Part shown: positions 9,351 to 15,368 of the stretch, piece after piece
Numbering within the stretch: position 1 is the first letter of the stretch
Layout: every line of letters starts with the position of its first letter
Virus record (IMG/VR): IMGVR_UViG_3300030098_007219
Coordinates: 1-33,021 of that record
Source of the DNA: a virus
Length of the DNA stretch: 33,021 nt
Direction: 5' to 3' (one strand)
Translations under genes and position numbers: made by a program
Notes under the pieces: model-generated
What the model was told of the DNA's origin: nothing
Databases searched by the model: none
What the model saw: only the letters and a program-made list of their open reading frames with translations

Positions 9351-10216
9351 GTTTGATCCTGGTTTGTTTCTTGGTTTTGATTACGATATCTGTTTTCTAA
9401 CATATCTAACACGCCCCCACCTGATCCGCTTATAGAGGGTGCCGAGCTTTTAGGTTGAGGAGTTGAAGCCATGATCCAATAGTCTTCAAGCTTGTTTTTT
9501 AAAAGGGTGTCGATTTGACTCCAGTTAGTTCTAAGCCAAACCGCTTTAAAATGTGAGGAGTTTTTAACCCAGTCTGCATAACGACCCCAGTTTTCTAAGC
9601 CGTCTACATGCTTTAAAGCCGCTCCTATAGTTTTTTTTCTTTTAGCGCTTAATTTCCTCCGATTACCTAAACCGTCATAATCTTTAATTACGCTCCAAGC
9701 CGTTAAGATTTCTTCTTCTGTAAATCCCCCATATGTTTTAGGGATCTTTAACTGATCTTTAACTGATCTCTTATTTTGTTCCGCTACGTGTTCCGCCTCC
9801 TGTTCCTCTATGTGTTCCGCTATGTGTTTTGTTTTCTCTGTAGAATTGCTATCTATCAAATTTGAGCTATTACGCCCCGTGTTTCGGTCGGTGTTTCGAC
9901 GGCTGTCTCCCTCGGTGTCCCTCTCTAATCCGGGTTCTCTTAAATGGATTTGTTGAGGATTAATTCTATCTCCAGGAATTATTTTAAATTCCTCTGGACC
10001 CATGATCTTTTTTAAAGTCTTCAGGGTTCGAGCTACAGAAGCGACCGAGCACTTCCAGCGCTTAGATAAATAGCGATGGGAAGCAGGAAAAGAATCCCAT
10101 CTATTAAAATTCCCCATCCTATAAAGATCCACCGCGCGACCTAAAATCGACATATCGAGATCAGAATTTAAGATAGGTTGCGGAAACTTCACATATAGAA
10201 TAATATCATATCCCAT
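9329..10216 (-). CDS. Replication initiator (lambda O-like), origin embedded
   Basis: A 295-residue protein. The N-terminal ~90 residues look like a winged-helix DNA-binding domain (HRYLSKRWKCSVASVARTLKTLKK). A low-complexity hinge follows (about 95-150), with four-residue repeats such as RNTD-RNTG and IEEQ-EAEH-VAEQ. The C-terminal domain (160-255) contains WGRYADWVKNSSHFK and ends in a Ser/Gly/Gln-rich tail. Initiator and replisome organiser proteins carry an N-terminal origin-binding domain and a C-terminal helicase-recruiting domain. The hinge-coding DNA carries two arrays of 12-bp repeats, as in lambda O. The ATG lies 8 bases after AGGATCA-A and overlaps an ATG-TAA minigene. Confidence 0.82.
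   Translation of the reverse strand: MGYDIILYVKFPQPILNSDLDMSILGRAVDLYRMGNFNRWDSFPASHRYLSKRWKCSVASVARTLKTLKKIMGPEEFKIIPGDRINPQQIHLREPGLERDTEGDSRRNTDRNTGRNSSNLIDSNSTEKTKHIAEHIEEQEAEHVAEQNKRSVKDQLKIPKTYGGFTEEEILTAWSVIKDYDGLGNRRKLSAKRKKTIGAALKHVDGLENWGRYADWVKNSSHFKAVWLRTNWSQIDTLLKNKLEDYWIMASTPQPKSSAPSISGSGGGVLDMLENRYRNQNQETNQDQTWTLIQN
9777..9836. repeat. 12-bp tandem repeats (iteron array 1)
   Basis: Five consecutive 12-bp units all begin with TGTT. Units 1-4 read TGTTCCGCTACG, TGTTCCGCCTCC, TGTTCCTCTATG and TGTTCCGCTATG; the fifth is diverged. On the minus strand they encode four-residue repeats of the EAEH/VAEQ kind. Confidence 0.85.
9879..9926. repeat. 12-bp tandem repeats (iteron array 2)
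   Basis: Four consecutive 12-bp units: GTGTTTCGGTCG, GTGTTTCGACGG, CTGTCTCCCTCG and GTGTCCCTCTCT. They differ from array 1 but keep its period. The GACGGCTGTC word at 9898-9907 spans the boundary between units 2 and 3. Confidence 0.75.
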
Positions 10217-10244
10217 TACATTGATCCTGTACTGGTTTTGTTTT

Positions 10245-10283
10245 AGCCGCCCCCATTTAATCTACCTGGATTGGGGGGCGGCT
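10245..10283 (+). terminator. Strong hairpin between regulator and initiator genes
   Basis: AGCCGCCCCC (10245-10254) pairs perfectly with GGGGGCGGCT (10274-10283), with a 19-base loop. A T-run follows only on the plus strand (10283-10287). It thus resembles an intrinsic terminator for rightward RNA, although the flanking genes run leftward. For leftward transcripts it may act as an attenuator or processing site. Confidence 0.6.
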
Positions 10284-10286
10284 TTT

Positions 10287-10616
10287 TCATTTAAGAGAAT
10301 AGGCCAACTTTAAAACCTTTAATTTTGCCTCTAATCCCTCAAAATCTTTCAACCCATTAAGGTTAGGGGTTCTAAGCTGAAAGATTCCAAACTTTTCTAA
10401 ATCGGATGCTTCTAACCATTCTAAAATTGATGGAATCAAAATTAGAGGCATTGAATTATCCCCTGTAATCCATCGCGAAATAGTAGATCTATCAAAAGCC
10501 TTCCCGCGACTCGATCTAAATCCTAAATCTTCAAGCTTTCTCATTAAATCTCCTGAAGAACGACCCTTAGAAGCTAAAAGAGCTTGAAGCGCTTCCCCGA
10601 ATTCTTTATTTCCCAT
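10287..10616 (-). CDS. HTH transcriptional regulator (putative repressor)
   Basis: A 109-residue protein, first gene of the leftward convoy and directly facing the rightward early promoter. An XRE-like helix-turn-helix covers roughly residues 5-60: an ALLASKG helix, then a turn and a recognition helix in DRSTISRWITGDNSMP. The C-terminal part is short, without a protease or large dimerisation domain, so it is smaller than a CI repressor. I choose the ATG at 10616 rather than the TTG at 10622, because AGGATTGAAA ends right before it. Its position in the divergent control region makes it the prime candidate to bind the operator-like dyads at the plus-strand promoters. That is inference. Confidence 0.75.
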   Translation of the reverse strand: MGNKEFGEALQALLASKGRSSGDLMRKLEDLGFRSSRGKAFDRSTISRWITGDNSMPLILIPSILEWLEASDLEKFGIFQLRTPNLNGLKDFEGLEAKLKVLKLAYSLK

Positions 10617-10757
10617 TTTCAATCCTGTTAATAAATGTGTTGATTCACTCTCATATAATAACAGATTAAATGTAAAGCGGAAGTAAAGACTCTTTTATCT
10701 TTCCCGAACAGAGGAAGAAGGGAGCCCCAACTTTCTTAACTTTCTTCAAATAAACCC
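10617..10757. promoter_or_regulatory. Divergent control region, leftward promoter expected here
   Basis: About 140 bp of gene-free, AT-rich DNA separate the regulator from the first rightward promoter. On the minus strand, CTTTACATTTAATC (10677-10664) resembles the -35 and spacer start of rightward promoter 1 (CTTTACTTTTAATC). TATTATAT follows, but not at good spacing, so the leftward start site cannot be fixed. Confidence 0.45.
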
Positions 10758-10833
10758 TTTACTTTTAATCAATAGGTGACTATATTACATTTAGAAATTG
10801 AGAGAAACACTTCTAAACAACAGGATCAAAAAA
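10758..10833 (+). promoter_or_regulatory. Early promoter 1 with conserved leader
   Basis: The -35 box is TTTACT (10758-10763), followed by a 17-bp spacer and -10 TATATT (10781-10786). A dyad TTTAGAA/TTCTAAA (10790-10796 and 10811-10817) spans the likely start point, and AGGATCA (10822-10828) leads to the ATG at 10834. The spacer and leader match promoters 2-4 almost exactly. Here only the right arm TCAATAGG (10769-10776) of the -35 dyad is kept. Confidence 0.85.
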
Positions 10834-11145
10834 ATGAGCTTTTATCAAAAACAAGAAATTATCCAAAACCTTATTGAATCTAACGGCGGAAAGCATGAAA
10901 GAGCACACGCTTTAGTCTTAGATAGATTGGTTAGATCTTTAGGTGATGATTTTGATTGTTTCCAACAAGAAATCATGAATACGGAATCTTCTATAGAGGA
11001 TTACGAAGAGTCCTTAGATATTCTTTTAGACTTCTTTGGAGGAGAAGATAACCGAGCCGTTGAAAGAATTACTGACGAAATCCTTCTTCGTTCTTCTAAT
11101 AGGCAATTTCAGAACTTTTTATCATTTTTCAAAAACTCTAACTAA
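10834..11145 (+). CDS. Early protein of unknown function, module 1
   Basis: First rightward gene after the divergent control region, 103 residues. The frame is open from 10798, but the ATG at 10834 is chosen because it follows the shared AGGATCA at normal spacing and the earlier ATG overlaps the promoter leader. The protein appears all-helical and acidic in the middle (SIEDYEESLDILLDFFGGEDN), with no recognised motif. As the most promoter-proximal gene it is probably made immediately after infection. A host-takeover or anti-defence role is possible, but nothing in the sequence proves it. Confidence 0.75.
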   Translation: MSFYQKQEIIQNLIESNGGKHERAHALVLDRLVRSLGDDFDCFQQEIMNTESSIEDYEESLDILLDFFGGEDNRAVERITDEILLRSSNRQFQNFLSFFKNSN

Positions 11146-11156
11146 TAGGATCACCC

Positions 11157-11390
11157 ATGATTAATAAAGCTACAAATCATAAAGCAAGTAAAGCCGCTTA
11201 TAAAGTATGGATAGAGAAGGACGAAGAGTTCGGAGAATGGGTCGTCTATTCTGTTCATGTTCTTAATGGAATGAAGGAGTCCCGATATTTCTCCGATAAA
11301 CGACAAGCTATTGTCTATCAAAAGGATTTAGAAGGATGGACTTTAGACCACTTGGATCCATATTGGATTGAAAAAAACTTTCCCTCCTAA
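11157..11390 (+). CDS. Small early protein of unknown function, module 1
   Basis: A 77-residue protein starting 11 bases after the previous stop, behind AATAGGATCACCC. It is rich in Trp, Tyr and charged residues (YKVWIEKDEEFGEWVVYSVH). The pattern suggests a small beta-sheet domain of 2-3 strands followed by a helix (DKRQAIVYQKDLEGW). I recognise no family. A GC-rich hairpin follows the stop. Confidence 0.7.
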   Translation: MINKATNHKASKAAYKVWIEKDEEFGEWVVYSVHVLNGMKESRYFSDKRQAIVYQKDLEGWTLDHLDPYWIEKNFPS

Positions 11391-11396
11391 CTTATT

Positions 11397-11424
11397 GGGC
11401 GGCCGTCTTTATCGGCTGTCGCCC
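11397..11424 (+). other. Intergenic leader hairpin, type B copy 1
   Basis: GGGCG-GCCG (11397-11405) pairs with CGGC (11413-11416) and CGCCC (11420-11424), with a 7-base loop and a TGT bulge. It stands between a stop codon and the next AGGATCA. An almost identical copy is at 15369-15396 and half-copies precede the genes at 12692 and 14530. It may be an RNA processing or protein-binding site. Confidence 0.6.
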
Positions 11425-11452
11425 ATCAAAAAAAATCAAATCAGGATCAAAC

Positions 11453-11719
11453 ATGGAATCAAAGTTCTTTATCTTCGTAACCCGAGCCCCTTCTAAATCT
11501 TCCGTTCGCCGCTGGGTCTTTAATATCTACTTTCCTAAACATAAATTCTCTTTTGAAGTTCCCGCTTCCTCGGAGGGGGTGAGAATCGATTTATTTAATA
11601 AAGACCAGATAATCCGCGAGGTTTCCAAAGAATGCGCGGAAAATGCCCTTACTCAACTTCTGCATAAGTGGAGAGGATTGCTTAACGAAGAAGAAAAAAG
11701 AGCTTTATATTTAGTTTAA
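11453..11719 (+). CDS. Small early protein of unknown function, module 1
   Basis: An 88-residue protein after the type B hairpin leader and ATCAGGATCAAAC. The N-terminal half is basic and looks beta-stranded (FFIFVTRAPSKSSVRRWVFNIYF). The C-terminal half is helical and acidic (NKDQIIREVSKECAENALTQLL). I do not recognise it. Spacing to the next gene is 27 bases. Confidence 0.7.
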   Translation: MESKFFIFVTRAPSKSSVRRWVFNIYFPKHKFSFEVPASSEGVRIDLFNKDQIIREVSKECAENALTQLLHKWRGLLNEEEKRALYLV

Positions 11720-11746
11720 AAACCCATCAATAAAACAGGATCAAAA

Positions 11747-12241
11747 ATGGACAAATTTATTTTAGTGAAAAACTTAGAAGCGCTTCCTTCATTTATGGCT
11801 CCCTTAGAATTGGATAAGGGGGATTCACATCTTTATAAAAAGATTATCTCTACATTTTCTTCATTAGAAGAAGCTTCAATCGCTCAATTAAACCACTCCA
11901 TAAACGGGATAAAAACCGAAATCTATCCTATAGATCGGCAAACTCGAAGAATGCTTTCCCTCTGGGGTAGTGTCGCTTACGGTTGGGATATTTTCGATGG
12001 GAAAGTCGAACTCCTTCGGGACAGGTTCGAGACATTAAGCCAGTTCTTAGATTTTTATCTAAAAGAGTTGGGGGAAGATCTCTTCTGGAAATGGATAAAA
12101 GAATATCTTCATAACGGAACCTCTTCAGAAACGATGGGGTGGATCAATACTTTAGAAGAAGAAAAAAGAGGAGATTTATTATCTTTTCTCCTCATTTTAA
12201 ACGGAACGAGCCGTCAAGAATGGGGCTCTACCGAGCTTTAA
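11747..12241 (+). CDS. Early protein of unknown function, last gene of module 1
   Basis: A 164-residue, mostly helical protein preceded by AACAGGATCAAAA. Trp residues are clustered in the second half (FWKWIKEYL, MGWINTLEEE), and the C-terminus ends in QEWGSTEL. No catalytic motif or membrane segment is visible. The next promoter begins about 30 bases after its stop, so it closes module 1. Confidence 0.72.
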   Translation: MDKFILVKNLEALPSFMAPLELDKGDSHLYKKIISTFSSLEEASIAQLNHSINGIKTEIYPIDRQTRRMLSLWGSVAYGWDIFDGKVELLRDRFETLSQFLDFYLKELGEDLFWKWIKEYLHNGTSSETMGWINTLEEEKRGDLLSFLLILNGTSRQEWGSTEL

Positions 12242-12265
12242 CTTTCTTCACTTTCTGCCTTTTTC

Positions 12266-12343
12266 CCTATTGACCTTTAATCAATAGGTGACTATATTAC
12301 ATTTAGAAATTGAGAGAAACACTTCTAAACAACAGGATCAAAA
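12266..12343 (+). promoter_or_regulatory. Early promoter 2 with 23-bp dyad operator and leader
   Basis: -35 TTGACC (12270-12275), 17-bp spacer, -10 TATATT (12293-12298). A perfect dyad, CCTATTGA (12266-12273) and TCAATAGG (12281-12288), covers the -35 box and half the spacer, as expected of a repressor operator. The downstream TTTAGAA/TTCTAAA dyad (12302-12329) and AGGATCA repeat as in the other copies. Confidence 0.87.
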
Positions 12344-12658
12344 ATGGCTAAAACTTCAACTCTTCAACTTCTTGATCGTCATATTAAATGGAAAATTGAA
12401 GGATATGGGCATTGCCCGATCGATGAAATAGCCCTCTGTTTAACTCAAACCCCCAGTCTATTAGAAGAGCTTGAAAACACATCTCGTTTATTTACTCTAT
12501 TGAAGGATAGAGAAATGAAACCCCTAAAACTTCTTATCCGACGAAGAATTAACTCCTTAGAAAAAGCAGGAATCTTAACCCGAGTCGTGAAAGGATGGAG
12601 CCTTAATCGGAATGGATATGTTCTTAATTGGAGACTAACCGAAGATAGCCGATATTAA
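12344..12658 (+). CDS. Winged-helix-like early protein, paralogue A
   Basis: A 104-residue protein that opens module 2 and starts MAKTS, as other module-head genes begin MAK. It has an N-terminal helix (LLDRHIKWKIEG), a CPIDEIALCL helix, then LIRRRINSLEKAGILTRV and a short hydrophobic hairpin. This fits a small winged helix with a LEKAGIL recognition segment. The pattern LIR-x7-LxxxGxL recurs in the genes at 13632 and, less exactly, 15632, so I regard the three as paralogues. DNA binding, perhaps to the repeated promoters, is inferred. Confidence 0.72.
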   Translation: MAKTSTLQLLDRHIKWKIEGYGHCPIDEIALCLTQTPSLLEELENTSRLFTLLKDREMKPLKLLIRRRINSLEKAGILTRVVKGWSLNRNGYVLNWRLTEDSRY

Positions 12659-12691
12659 TCGGCTGTCGCCCATCAATAAAAGGAGTCAAAA

Positions 12692-12910
12692 ATGCCCAAC
12701 GAAGAATTAAGAAATCTTAGAAAAATTTTAGAGCATCAACTATCCCAAAAGAGAAAAGAATTAAATTCCGCTTTTGAAGATTATTCCCAGAAAAGCCGGA
12801 CCCCAGGAGTGGTTTTATCTAATTCAGCTTCTCGGGATCATTGGATTAAAATTAAAGGGGAATACGAAGGTTTATCTTCTGCTTTAGAAAGTCTTTATTC
12901 TATCTTATGA
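12692..12910 (+). CDS. Small helical early protein, possible coiled coil
   Basis: A 72-residue protein in module 2. The first 40 residues form a charged amphipathic helix (NLRKILEHQLSQKRKELNSAF) and a second helix ends the protein (GLSSALESLYSIL), suggesting a helical hairpin or dimer. Its leader contains a half type B element (CGGCTGTCGCCCATC). The ribosome binding site is AGGAGTCA, a variant of the AGGATCA used by its neighbours. A hairpin follows the stop. Function unknown. Confidence 0.68.
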   Translation: MPNEELRNLRKILEHQLSQKRKELNSAFEDYSQKSRTPGVVLSNSASRDHWIKIKGEYEGLSSALESLYSIL

Positions 12911-12919
12911 AACTTAACC

Positions 12920-12944
12920 GGCTCCAGCCGTCGAAGCTGGGGCC
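12920..12944 (+). other. Intergenic GC-rich hairpin
   Basis: GGCTCCAGC (12920-12928) pairs with GCTGGGGCC (12936-12944), nine pairs including one G-T wobble, with loop CGTCGAA. No T-run follows, so it is more likely a processing or stability element than an intrinsic terminator. Confidence 0.55.
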
Positions 12945-12964
12945 CCTAAATTACAGGATCAAAA

Positions 12965-13408
12965 ATGGAACGAAATTATAAATGGAATCAACCCGAAGAA
13001 GCATCTTTAACGATGGCCGAATTAATGATCTTATGTGAACTTCAAAGAAGAGGAAGTTTAGGAGCTTCTTGTGAAGATTTAGAAGATTCAATCCGATGGT
13101 TAAGTTTTAGCGGAAGAATAGAAGAAACGGTCGGAGGATGGGAATCTATAGGTGGATGGGGGTTTGAAGTTCAAAAGCTTTATATGTCTTTAGAGGAAAG
13201 AGGATGGGCGACAACCGCTAAAGAGCATTATCGACCCATGATTTCTAATCCCGAAACCCAGCGGGCATATTTTGCTCAACTTGAATTTTTAAAGAAACAT
13301 TATTCCAATAGGGAGCGATTTTTTATATCAGAACTGGGGCGGCTCGTTTTGTTTAAGCAATTGGAACGTTTAGGAGAAATTGAAGAAATGATGGGAGAAG
13401 AGACATGA
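12965..13408 (+). CDS. Early protein of unknown function, possible winged helix
   Basis: A 147-residue protein in module 2 preceded by TTACAGGATCAAAA. Residues 15-90 alternate helices and Gly/Trp-rich turns (TMAELMILCELQRRG, VQKLYMSLEERGWATT) in a way that could form a winged helix. The C-terminal half is helical and basic, ending in an acidic tail. I recognise no family. Its TGA overlaps the ATG of the next small gene (ATGA), so the two are translationally coupled. Confidence 0.7.
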   Translation: MERNYKWNQPEEASLTMAELMILCELQRRGSLGASCEDLEDSIRWLSFSGRIEETVGGWESIGGWGFEVQKLYMSLEERGWATTAKEHYRPMISNPETQRAYFAQLEFLKKHYSNRERFFISELGRLVLFKQLERLGEIEEMMGEET

Positions 13409-13506
13409 AAGATATTCCTCTTTTAACGAGCCTCTTATTAAGTCTGATCTTTACGGTATACGTTTTAATCCTTCAAGCTTTAGAAGTTGGCTTCTTTTGG
13501 GGCTAA
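13405..13506 (+). CDS. 33-residue single-pass membrane peptide
   Basis: A short frame coupled to the preceding gene through an ATGA overlap. After MKDIP comes a stretch of about 20 hydrophobic residues (LLTSLLLSLIFTVYVLILQA), then a short tail ending FFWG. It looks like a single transmembrane helix. It ends about 50 bases before the promoter 3 dyad, closing module 2. A small phage membrane peptide could act on the cell envelope or membrane-bound defences, but that is speculation. Confidence 0.55.
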   Translation: MKDIPLLTSLLLSLIFTVYVLILQALEVGFFWG

Positions 13507-13553
13507 ATCTGGGGCTCCAACTTTCTTAACTTTTTTCACTTTCTGCCTTTTCC

Positions 13554-13631
13554 CCTATTGACCTTTAATCAATAGGTGACTATATTACATATAGAAATTG
13601 AGAGAAACACTTCTAAACAACAGGATCAAAA
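13554..13631 (+). promoter_or_regulatory. Early promoter 3 with 23-bp dyad operator and leader
   Basis: -35 TTGACC (13558-13563), 17-bp spacer, -10 TATATT (13581-13586). The dyad CCTATTGA/TCAATAGG (13554-13561 and 13569-13576) is perfect, as in promoter 2. The upstream pyrimidine-rich CAACTTTCTTAAC tract is also shared. In the leader dyad one base differs (ATAGAA for TTAGAA). Confidence 0.87.
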
Positions 13632-13988
13632 ATGGCTAAAACAACTAAAGTAGAAAGAGCAGAATTAGACCTTAGAGTCTTAAAAGCCGTCCGTGAATTA
13701 GATAACGAGTCCACCGGTTGGCACGGTGGATCTATAGGGGCAATTATTGCCCTCTTAGAAGTTAAACATATTCCCGTCCAATCGGAATCGATGGAACAAG
13801 CGCTTTTTGAGCATTCAATCAATATGAATAAAAAGCTTCATATCCTGATTAGAGGAAGCGTTAGGAGACTGTTAAAAACAGGACTTATTTATGAATTTTA
13901 TGGAATCGGCTTTAACGGCCGTGAATGTAAATACTATGGAGACGGGATAGAGCATCAAGCGCGGTATGATCAGTTCTGGAACTCCTAA
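13632..13988 (+). CDS. Winged-helix-like early protein, paralogue B
   Basis: A 118-residue protein heading module 3, starting MAKTT and preceded by CAACAGGATCAAAA. Its order of elements matches the gene at 12344: an N-terminal helix (LRVLKAVREL), a middle helix (GGSIGAIIALLEV), then LIRGSVRRLLKTGLIYEF and a beta-rich tail. The tail is longer here and contains GFNGRECKYYGDGIEHQ. A small DNA-binding protein is likely. Both promoter and gene head are shared with module 2, pointing to module duplication. Confidence 0.72.
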   Translation: MAKTTKVERAELDLRVLKAVRELDNESTGWHGGSIGAIIALLEVKHIPVQSESMEQALFEHSINMNKKLHILIRGSVRRLLKTGLIYEFYGIGFNGRECKYYGDGIEHQARYDQFWNS

Positions 13989-13996
13989 TTATTAAA

Positions 13997-14012
13997 AGGG
14001 GCTTTTGCCCCT
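13997..14012 (+). other. Intergenic hairpin
   Basis: AGGGGC (13997-14002) and GCCCCT (14007-14012) flank a TTTT loop. Only AAACTTTC follows, so it is a poor intrinsic terminator. It may stabilise or help process the module 3 transcript. Confidence 0.5.
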
Positions 14013-14041
14013 AAACTTTCAACCTTAAACAGGATCAAATA

Positions 14042-14476
14042 ATGTTTAATTATTCATTTACACAAGAAGAAATCGCTCCATTCAAGGACCTCGACCTCGA
14101 ATCTAAAATCTACATAGGGAACTACCTTCCCGCCGGAAACCGTCATTTCTCGCTTCAACTCGTCCATAAAATGAAATGGAAAGCGGAAGGAATAATAATC
14201 TCTTCAACCGCGACAAAATCATTAAAAACCGCCCCCCTGTTCGCTGGTTATCCTTCTTTAATATTCGGATTTTTTCCGAATGAAGCTTCCTATAATGGAA
14301 GCACCGAATTTAACTGGGCGCGCGGAAAGACCGCTTCAATTGCCGCTTTTGAAGGGTTAATCACTTGGGAACAAGCAGAAAAAATTAATAAACTGCTTTT
14401 AGCGGCGACTAAAATTAGTCGGAAAGAAATGAAAGCTTTTAATATACGCGAACGGTTTATAAAATCCGATCATTAG
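14042..14476 (+). CDS. Early protein of unknown function, module 3
   Basis: A 144-residue protein after AACAGGATCAAATA. The centre appears beta-rich (WKAEGIIISSTATKS, PSLIFGFFPNE) and the C-terminal third is helical (WEQAEKINKLLLAATKI). No motif is recognised. Its last six residues, FIKSDH, and their 21-bp coding DNA are identical to the end of the next gene. Confidence 0.7.
   Translation: MFNYSFTQEEIAPFKDLDLESKIYIGNYLPAGNRHFSLQLVHKMKWKAEGIIISSTATKSLKTAPLFAGYPSLIFGFFPNEASYNGSTEFNWARGKTASIAAFEGLITWEQAEKINKLLLAATKISRKEMKAFNIRERFIKSDH
14454..14474 (+). repeat. 21-bp direct repeat, copy 1 (gene 3' end)
   Basis: These 21 bases, running from GGTTTATAAA to CGATCATT, recur exactly at 14741-14761. 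Both copies form the 3' end of a gene, immediately before the last base(s) of the stop codon. Confidence 0.9.
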
Positions 14477-14529
14477 ATATTGAGAGACAGCCGTCGACCA
14501 TCAATAAAACATCAAATCAGGATCAAAAA

Positions 14530-14763
14530 ATGATTAGAGGCACTTCCTATTTCCCTACTTTAGCGGATGCGATTTCTTATTATCACGTTTCTAAAATACC
14601 TAAAGAGCAGGTTCTTTATAAAATTGAAACTAAAGAAATCTTTATCGGTGTTCCCCCTCTAAAAAAAGGAGAGCGACTTCTTTTAAGAAGTGAATATCCT
14701 AAACACCCGATTTCGAAACGATGGAAAGTTCCTTATCGTTGGTTTATAAAATCCGATCATTGA
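14530..14763 (+). CDS. Small early protein of unknown function, module 3
   Basis: A 77-residue protein behind a partial type B leader (GACAGCCGTC at 14486) and ATCAGGATCAAAAA. It is basic, with short beta-like stretches (VLYKIETKEIFIGV) and a basic loop (LKKGERLLLRSEYPKHPISKRWK). It ends in FIKSDH like the gene before it, so one of the two 3' ends was probably acquired by recombination. Function unknown. Confidence 0.68.
   Translation: MIRGTSYFPTLADAISYYHVSKIPKEQVLYKIETKEIFIGVPPLKKGERLLLRSEYPKHPISKRWKVPYRWFIKSDH
14741..14761 (+). repeat. 21-bp direct repeat, copy 2 (gene 3' end)
   Basis: Exact copy of 14454-14474, ending in the stop codon of the 77-residue gene (TGA here, TAG in copy 1). 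Confidence 0.9.
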
Positions 14764-14770
14764 TCCAAAA

Positions 14771-14787
14771 GCCCCATAATCTGGGGC
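14771..14787 (+). terminator. Possible terminator of module 3
   Basis: GCCCC (14771-14775) pairs with GGGGC (14783-14787) around ATAATCT. A pyrimidine-rich tract with a run of six T follows some 20 bases later, which is far for an intrinsic terminator. It lies between the last gene of module 3 and promoter 4. Confidence 0.4.
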
Positions 14788-14825
14788 CCCAACTTTCTTA
14801 ACTTTTTTCACTTTCTGCCTTTTTC

Positions 14826-14903
14826 ACTATTGACCTTTAATCAATAGGTGACTATATTACAGTTAGAAATTGAGAGAAACACTTCTAAACAACAGGATCA
14901 AAA
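14826..14903 (+). promoter_or_regulatory. Early promoter 4 with dyad operator and leader
   Basis: -35 TTGACC (14830-14835), 17-bp spacer, -10 TATATT (14853-14858). The dyad keeps seven of eight pairs, with an outer mismatch (ACTATTGA at 14826-14833 against TCAATAGG at 14841-14848). The leader starts GTTAGAA instead of TTTAGAA. AGGATCA precedes the ATG at 14904. Confidence 0.86.
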
Positions 14904-15362
14904 ATGGCTAAACCTAAATTAAATATTCCGAATCTTCCTAAAAGCTTATGGGATATGAGTGAAGAAGAGCTTCAAGCATGGAAAAGCTATTTAGCTTCTT
15001 CTCCTTGGGATTCTTTCGCCCAGAAATTATGGAGCGATATTTTCACCGTTCAAACTCATAATAGAAAAGATGCTCAATGGATTATATTTGATAATCATAA
15101 TCCTAATAATCCTCTTTCTTTTGGTTCCTCTAAAGAAGAAGCTTTAGAAAATTTAAACTCTATGGATCCCGAGTGGGATTTTATCTTTAGAAGCGCTCTA
15201 AAGACCGAAGAAGAGGAAGAGAAAAATTATTTAGGGGAGTTACACGTAGTAGAAGAAAAATGGAATCTATATACTACAGAAGCGGAATTTATTTGTCTAT
15301 CCCGTGAAGAGTGGGAAAAAGACAGAAACTCCTTCGTCCCTCATTATCACCCTAATATTTAA
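14904..15362 (+). CDS. Acidic early protein of unknown function, head of module 4
   Basis: A 152-residue protein starting MAKPK, so it shares the module-head start codon context with the genes at 12344 and 13632 but not their winged-helix pattern. It is strongly acidic (EEEEEKNYLGE) and rich in Trp. The segment WIIFDNHNPNNPLSFGSSKEEALENL looks like a small beta-alpha unit. Acidic early phage proteins are often inhibitors or DNA mimics, but no family is recognised. Confidence 0.7.
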   Translation: MAKPKLNIPNLPKSLWDMSEEELQAWKSYLASSPWDSFAQKLWSDIFTVQTHNRKDAQWIIFDNHNPNNPLSFGSSKEEALENLNSMDPEWDFIFRSALKTEEEEEKNYLGELHVVEEKWNLYTTEAEFICLSREEWEKDRNSFVPHYHPNI

Positions 15363-15368
15363 TCTTCT

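Larger units (their letters stand above)
9743..9926. other. Candidate replication origin inside the initiator gene
   Basis: This segment combines an 11-bp direct repeat (GATCTTTAACT at 9743-9753 and 9754-9764), a five-unit 12-bp array (9777-9836), a 42-bp AT-richer stretch (9837-9878) and a four-unit 12-bp array (9879-9926). Lambdoid phages place origin iterons in the middle of the O gene beside AT-rich DNA. The alternative is that the repeats only encode a flexible hinge. Confidence 0.6.

Noticed and set aside
10798-10833. ATG at 10798 as start of the first early gene
   Set aside because: It lies at the expected transcription start inside the conserved promoter-leader block and has no ribosome binding site.
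13613-13822. Minus-strand frame across promoter 3 and paralogue B
   Set aside because: It is antisense to a supported gene and runs into its conserved leader; no start signal is present.
10754-14903. CRISPR array
   Set aside because: The repeated blocks are over 1 kb apart with genes between them and contain promoter boxes and start sites.
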